8,948 nt of DNA from Euryarchaeota archaeon UBA549 (lineage in GTDB: Archaea; Thermoplasmatota; Poseidoniia; Poseidoniales; Poseidoniaceae): assembly GCA_002495645.1 (NCBI GenBank), contig DAGF01000007.1:9642-18589 (forward strand). The letters are read 5' to 3'. The notes under the pieces were generated by a model that saw only the letters and a program-made list of their open reading frames with translations, was not told where the DNA came from and did no database searches. The position numbers and the translations under genes are program-made. This document shows, in pieces, positions 6,763 to 8,948 of this stretch. How positions within the stretch are numbered: the first letter of the stretch is position 1; each line of letters opens with the position of its first letter.

Positions 6763-7316
6763 TCAATTGCCTCCAACAAGGCGACGACATGCTCCAGTAT
6801 TTGAGATGCATTGAGGGAAGTGGCGTCAATCACGTGAGTGTAGGGCTCTGGCTCTTCCGGCACAATATCGTACAGCATGCGAAATCGTTCACCGTCAACG
6901 GCGGACCGCTGGGAATTGGCCTGCAGGGCATCCTCCATCGAAAGCCCCTCTCGATGAGCGACACGGCGGGCCCGTTCCTCATCGGAAACATGTAACCAAA
7001 CACGCAGGCAGGGCAAGCCAAGACGGTAGGCCCACCAACCGGCCAAACGAGACTCAACGATGTCGGCTCCATCAGGGCCCTGCATGCGCTGCTTCAACAA
7101 ATCGTCCAAAGAACGGTCAACATCCAATTCGTTTTTGCAAAGTTCACCAAAATCTCCCAGCGACATTCCACGCCGCTTGGCTTCCTCTCTGAACACGTCG
7201 CCGCCGTTGAGACTGGTCCAACCGTTTCGTTCCATCAACCCGTGGACGAGCGTGCTCGTCCCGCTGCCGGGATGGCCTGACACGGTCAACTTGACCAAAC
7301 CATCACACCCATTCAT
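6759..7316 (-). CDS. cmk: cytidylate kinase, archaeal type
   Basis: This enzyme phosphorylates CMP and dCMP to the diphosphates using ATP. From the ATG at 7316 the protein has 185 residues, the usual archaeal length. The P-loop GHPGSGTST (14-22) carries Thr where most kinases have Lys, as is typical of archaeal cytidylate kinases. GGDVFREEAKRRGMSL, the DVDRSLDDL stretch, the lid-like VESRLAGWWAY and RARRVAHREG follow in family order. The frame stays open to an ATG at 7373, but that part overlaps the insertase gene deeply and is not conserved-looking. A TTG at 7298 would give an even closer family start (VKLTVSG). The start at 7316 overlaps the insertase gene by 14 nt, and the stop overlaps cbf5 by four, indicating one operon. 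No Shine-Dalgarno sequence is visible before 7316. Confidence 0.88.
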   Translation of the reverse strand: MNGCDGLVKLTVSGHPGSGTSTLVHGLMERNGWTSLNGGDVFREEAKRRGMSLGDFGELCKNELDVDRSLDDLLKQRMQGPDGADIVESRLAGWWAYRLGLPCLRVWLHVSDEERARRVAHREGLSMEDALQANSQRSAVDGERFRMLYDIVPEEPEPYTHVIDATSLNASQILEHVVALLEAIE

Positions 7317-8223
7317 GGAAACAGATGTTGCAGCGTTTGGTCCTCGGCCCGTCGTAGGTGATGACGTCGCCATCGCATTCGGGACAGGTCAATGCGATGC
7401 CTGCAACCAAACCGCTCTGCGCACCTTCTGCGGCAGTCTTGGGCGCTGACGAGGCTTTCTTTCGCTGTTGTTGGCTGCGCTTTGAGCGCTGTTGTCGCTT
7501 CTTGGCCTGCGATGAGGTGGCAGCAGGTTTGGTGGCCACCAAGTGGAGGAGTGGTTCTTTGAGCACTTCACCGGCCACCACCAACGGGTGCGATTTGTAG
7601 CGAGCGAGTTTGATGTGGCGGTCGAGCACACGACCGTAGGCGGCGCTCATGCAGATATAGCAGCAAATCCATGCGGGGAAGAAGAGAAAGCGACCGTCCA
7701 AAAGATGCCATTCTGGCGCCCATGGGAGCGAGACATAGTCAACACGGAATGTTTCCACCTTGGTGGTCAACCAGGCAAAGATGCCGATGATGAAAATCAT
7801 GGTGAACATCATGGGTTTCATGGCGCCCATTTGCACTTCCAACTGCTCGGGCATCATTTGCTGTTGGAGGGTCATGGCCTTCTCTTGGAGGATGGGGTCT
7901 CTAGAGAGACGTGCTTCGTTCATCATTTGACGGACTTGCCCTTGACGATGACCAATGTGGGCTTGGTCCATGGGGTCAACGAAAAAGTTCCGAATGACGG
8001 TGTTCAATGTCATCGAGAAAATACCGAGGATCATGACCGTGATGACGAAAAAGGACTCTTCGGGCAGCAAGGGCGAAAGCAGAGGGTCAGCCGTTGTCCC
8101 AAGCGACGTCCGGATGGACGGCGTCATGATGAGGACGGTCATGAGAATCATGAACATCAACATGACAAACATGGACGAGCCCCCCGGCGGGGGCGGTGGC
8201 GGAGGCGAGGAACCGTTGGCCAT
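7303..8223 (-). CDS. EMC3/TMCO1-like (DUF106) membrane protein insertase with C-terminal zinc ribbon
   Basis: This 306-residue protein belongs to the archaeal DUF106 branch of the Oxa1/YidC/EMC3 superfamily, which helps insert membrane proteins. Hydrophobic helices lie near 18-34, 57-75, 137-153 and 178-196. Between the second and third is a polar, Gln/Met-rich helical stretch (about 86-136), matching the cytosolic coiled coil of the family. The N-terminus holds seven prolines (7-13). The C-terminus has a strongly basic linker (about 240-256, rich in Lys, Arg and Gln), as in ribosome-binding Oxa1 tails, and then a four-cysteine zinc ribbon (C280, C283, C298, C301). The ribbon is an unusual addition. 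I chose the ATG at 8223 (MANGSS). An ATG at 8262, lying 25 nt after a TTTAGTT element, would add 13 residues. It heads the operon with cmk and cbf5. Confidence 0.82.
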   Translation of the reverse strand: MANGSSPPPPPPPGGSSMFVMLMFMILMTVLIMTPSIRTSLGTTADPLLSPLLPEESFFVITVMILGIFSMTLNTVIRNFFVDPMDQAHIGHRQGQVRQMMNEARLSRDPILQEKAMTLQQQMMPEQLEVQMGAMKPMMFTMIFIIGIFAWLTTKVETFRVDYVSLPWAPEWHLLDGRFLFFPAWICCYICMSAAYGRVLDRHIKLARYKSHPLVVAGEVLKEPLLHLVATKPAATSSQAKKRQQRSKRSQQQRKKASSAPKTAAEGAQSGLVAGIALTCPECDGDVITYDGPRTKRCNICFHEWV

Positions 8224-8283
8224 GATGGTCCAGCAACCACGGAAGGGCATGAAGGTTAGCATGAGCGATACCGGAAGATGGCC

Positions 8284-8290
8284 AACTAAA
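8284..8290 (-). promoter_or_regulatory. putative TATA-like element of the EMC3-cmk-cbf5 operon
   Basis: The minus strand reads TTTAGTT, centred 25 nt before an in-frame ATG at 8262 and 64 nt before the preferred ATG at 8223. Either the mRNA is leaderless and the protein starts at 8262, or it has a leader of about 38 nt. The match to the other TTTCAA-like elements is partial. Confidence 0.3.
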
Positions 8291-8305
8291 CGGCGATGCG
8301 AGAAG

Positions 8306-8312
8306 TTCAAAC
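8306..8312 (+). promoter_or_regulatory. putative TATA-like element of the 139-residue gene
   Basis: TTCAAAC is centred 26 nt before the ATG at 8335, matching the spacing of the other leaderless-type promoters in the window. It lies downstream of the alternative ATG at 8296 and so argues for the shorter protein. Confidence 0.4.
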
Positions 8313-8334
8313 AAGGAGACGCCTTCGTCCTGTC

Positions 8335-8754
8335 ATGCGCCAGAAAGAACCGTTGGATGTTTCACCAACATGGCGCTATCCCTTGCCCATGCCCATGCCG
8401 GGCCAACCGGTGTGCGCAACGGAACTGGAAGCCATCGACCAACTCGCACGGCTTCCCGCCGTGCCGAAGATTTTCTTTTGGACCGACGCAGAGCGAAAGT
8501 GCCCAGAAGGTTGGGACTTCATCGCAAGCGTTCGTCAAGGCGTGCCGCCCAGCGGTATCGAGGCAGAGTTGAAGGCCTGGGCCGACCAGTACCCCAAAGC
8601 TTGGCTCACCGTTGACTTTCGAGACGGGGCCATCCCACCTTCAACCGTCCGCCCGCTCAATGAGGTCCTCTCTTCGCTAAAGCGACCCGTCATCGTCATC
8701 GTCAGTCGTTCTCCCGAACACGAGGAATGGCCGCAATGGGTGCTTCCTCAGTAG
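8335..8754 (+). CDS. hypothetical protein, 139 residues
   Basis: I do not recognise this protein. From the ATG at 8335 it has 139 residues with no signal peptide and no membrane helix, so it is probably cytosolic. It opens with a Pro-rich stretch (PLPMPMPGQP, 16-25), then a helical part (ATELEAIDQLARL). The strand-like segments KIFFWT (45-50), AWLTVDF (89-95) and RPVIVIVSR (117-125) alternate with helices, which suggests a small alpha/beta fold. It has only two cysteines (27 and 56) and no clear metal or nucleotide motif. An ATG at 8296 would add 13 Arg-rich residues, but the TTCAAAC element lies downstream of that ATG. It is divergent to the EMC3-cmk-cbf5 operon across a short shared promoter region. 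Codon use looks like that of its neighbours. No function is proposed. Confidence 0.75.
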   Translation: MRQKEPLDVSPTWRYPLPMPMPGQPVCATELEAIDQLARLPAVPKIFFWTDAERKCPEGWDFIASVRQGVPPSGIEAELKAWADQYPKAWLTVDFRDGAIPPSTVRPLNEVLSSLKRPVIVIVSRSPEHEEWPQWVLPQ

Positions 8755-8828
8755 AACTCAACGTCAAGATCGTTGGCGTGGATCACCCCGCCAGCACACC
8801 AGATGAAGTTAACGAACTCACTGCGTGA
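8736..8828 (+). CDS. possible 30-residue small protein
   Basis: An ATG inside the end of the 139-residue gene opens a frame of 30 residues, beginning MGASSVELNVKIVGVDHPAS and ending EVNELTA. A GAGG sequence (8722-8725) lies ten bases upstream. The frame overlaps the preceding stop by 19 nt and the convergent zinc-ribbon gene by 11 nt, so it fills the only gap between them. The residue pattern (a beta-strand-like VELNVKIVGV, then an acidic helix) looks protein-like, but it is too short to judge. No family is recognised. Confidence 0.3.
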   Translation: MGASSVELNVKIVGVDHPASTPDEVNELTA

Positions 8829-8948
8829 AGGCGTAGTCACAAGCCACACAGTTGTTGTTGTCGGCTGCGTTCATGGTGCCACAAATGGGGCAAGCCTTCT
8901 CTTCGGCAGCTGCTTCTTCAGCAGGCGCTTCTTCAGCAGGTGCTTCTT
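8818..8948 (-). CDS. zinc-ribbon protein with acidic Ala/Pro/Glu repeat, 5'-truncated
   Basis: This is the 3' end of a minus-strand gene that continues beyond the right edge; 42 residues are visible. They start with a low-complexity repeat of the five-residue unit EAPAE, then EEKACPICGTMN and NNCVACDYAFTQ before the stop. The four cysteines in two CxxC pairs form a typical C-terminal zinc ribbon. In archaea such ribbons sit at the end of many small membrane-associated or regulatory proteins, behind flexible acidic linkers. The main domain lies outside the window, so no function can be given. The stop at 8818-8820 falls inside the possible 30-residue ORF of the opposite strand. Confidence 0.8.
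   Translation of the reverse strand, partial: EAPAEEAPAEEAAAEEKACPICGTMNAADNNNCVACDYAFTQ
8912..8948. repeat. 15-bp tandem repeat, about 2.5 copies
   Basis: The unit GCTTCTTCAGCAGGY starts at 8912, 8927 and 8942 (the last cut by the window edge). It encodes, on the minus strand, the repeated Glu-Ala-Pro-Ala-Glu linker of the zinc-ribbon protein. The two full copies differ at one base. More copies probably follow outside the window. Confidence 0.8.

Noticed and set aside
6049..6804. A long plus-strand frame opposite cbf5 and cmk
   Set aside because: It is antisense to two genes with clear motifs, is rich in His, Gly and Arg as mirror frames usually are, and shows no domain.
7543..8259. A long plus-strand frame opposite the insertase gene
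   Set aside because: It is antisense to a clearly recognisable membrane protein. Its His/Asp-rich and Arg-rich content is the mirror of Met-, Val- and Pro-rich codons.
1..8948. CRISPR arrays, insertion sequences, phage or defence genes
   Set aside because: I found no spaced repeats, transposase motifs, terminal inverted repeats or defence-protein motifs on either strand. The only tandem repeat is the 15-bp coding repeat at the right edge.

Overview
The window looks like a slice of a gene-dense euryarchaeal chromosome. The archaeal call rests on four things: a dyskerin-type Cbf5 pseudouridine synthase with a PUA domain, a DUF106/EMC3-type membrane insertase, an archaeal-type cytidylate kinase whose P-loop has Thr in place of Lys, and an archaeosortase-like membrane protease/transpeptidase. 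A bacterial-style GTP cyclohydrolase II, a CARDB surface protein, a composition a little over half GC by eye and very tight packing together suggest a marine Thermoplasmatota lineage (Marine Group II/Poseidoniales). That placement is an inference, not something the sequence proves.

Layout, left to right. 1-957 (+) is the 3' part of a DEAD-box RNA helicase with a DbpA-like C-terminal RNA-binding domain. It meets an archaeosortase-like gene (958-2004, -) tail to tail with no base between the stop codons. A short divergent promoter region separates that gene from a two-gene (+) operon, a TusA-like sulfurtransferase (2117-2368) and GTP cyclohydrolase II (2365-2976), coupled by an ATGA overlap. 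A tRNA-His(GTG) gene (2979-3054, -) ends two bases from the cyclohydrolase stop. A large secreted, C-terminally anchored surface protein with a CARDB domain follows (3179-5569, +). After it comes a roughly 220-bp gap with a palindrome and a possible 21-residue ORF. A (-) operon then reads EMC3-like insertase, cytidylate kinase, Cbf5 (8223 down to 5794), with 14-nt and 4-nt overlaps. It is the core of a known archaeal translation/secretion cluster. Divergent to it is an unrecognised 139-residue gene (8335-8754, +), followed by a possible 30-residue ORF. The right edge holds the 3' end of a zinc-ribbon protein with an acidic Ala/Pro/Glu repeat (8818-8948, -).

Functionally, most genes belong to RNA metabolism and translation (helicase, tRNA-His, Cbf5), nucleotide and cofactor supply (Cmk, RibA, TusA-like) and envelope biogenesis (EMC3-like insertase, archaeosortase-like enzyme, surface protein). 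A recurring TTTCAA/TTCAAA element lies 25-28 nt before the chosen start codons of four transcription units. It looks like the local TATA box of leaderless mRNAs. Some operon-internal genes (ribA, cbf5) carry good Shine-Dalgarno sequences instead. I see no CRISPR array, insertion sequence, phage gene or defence system. The least explained items are the archaeosortase-like gene with an added membrane module, the zinc-ribbon tail on the insertase, the TusA-RibA coupling, the 139-residue protein and the two tiny ORFs.
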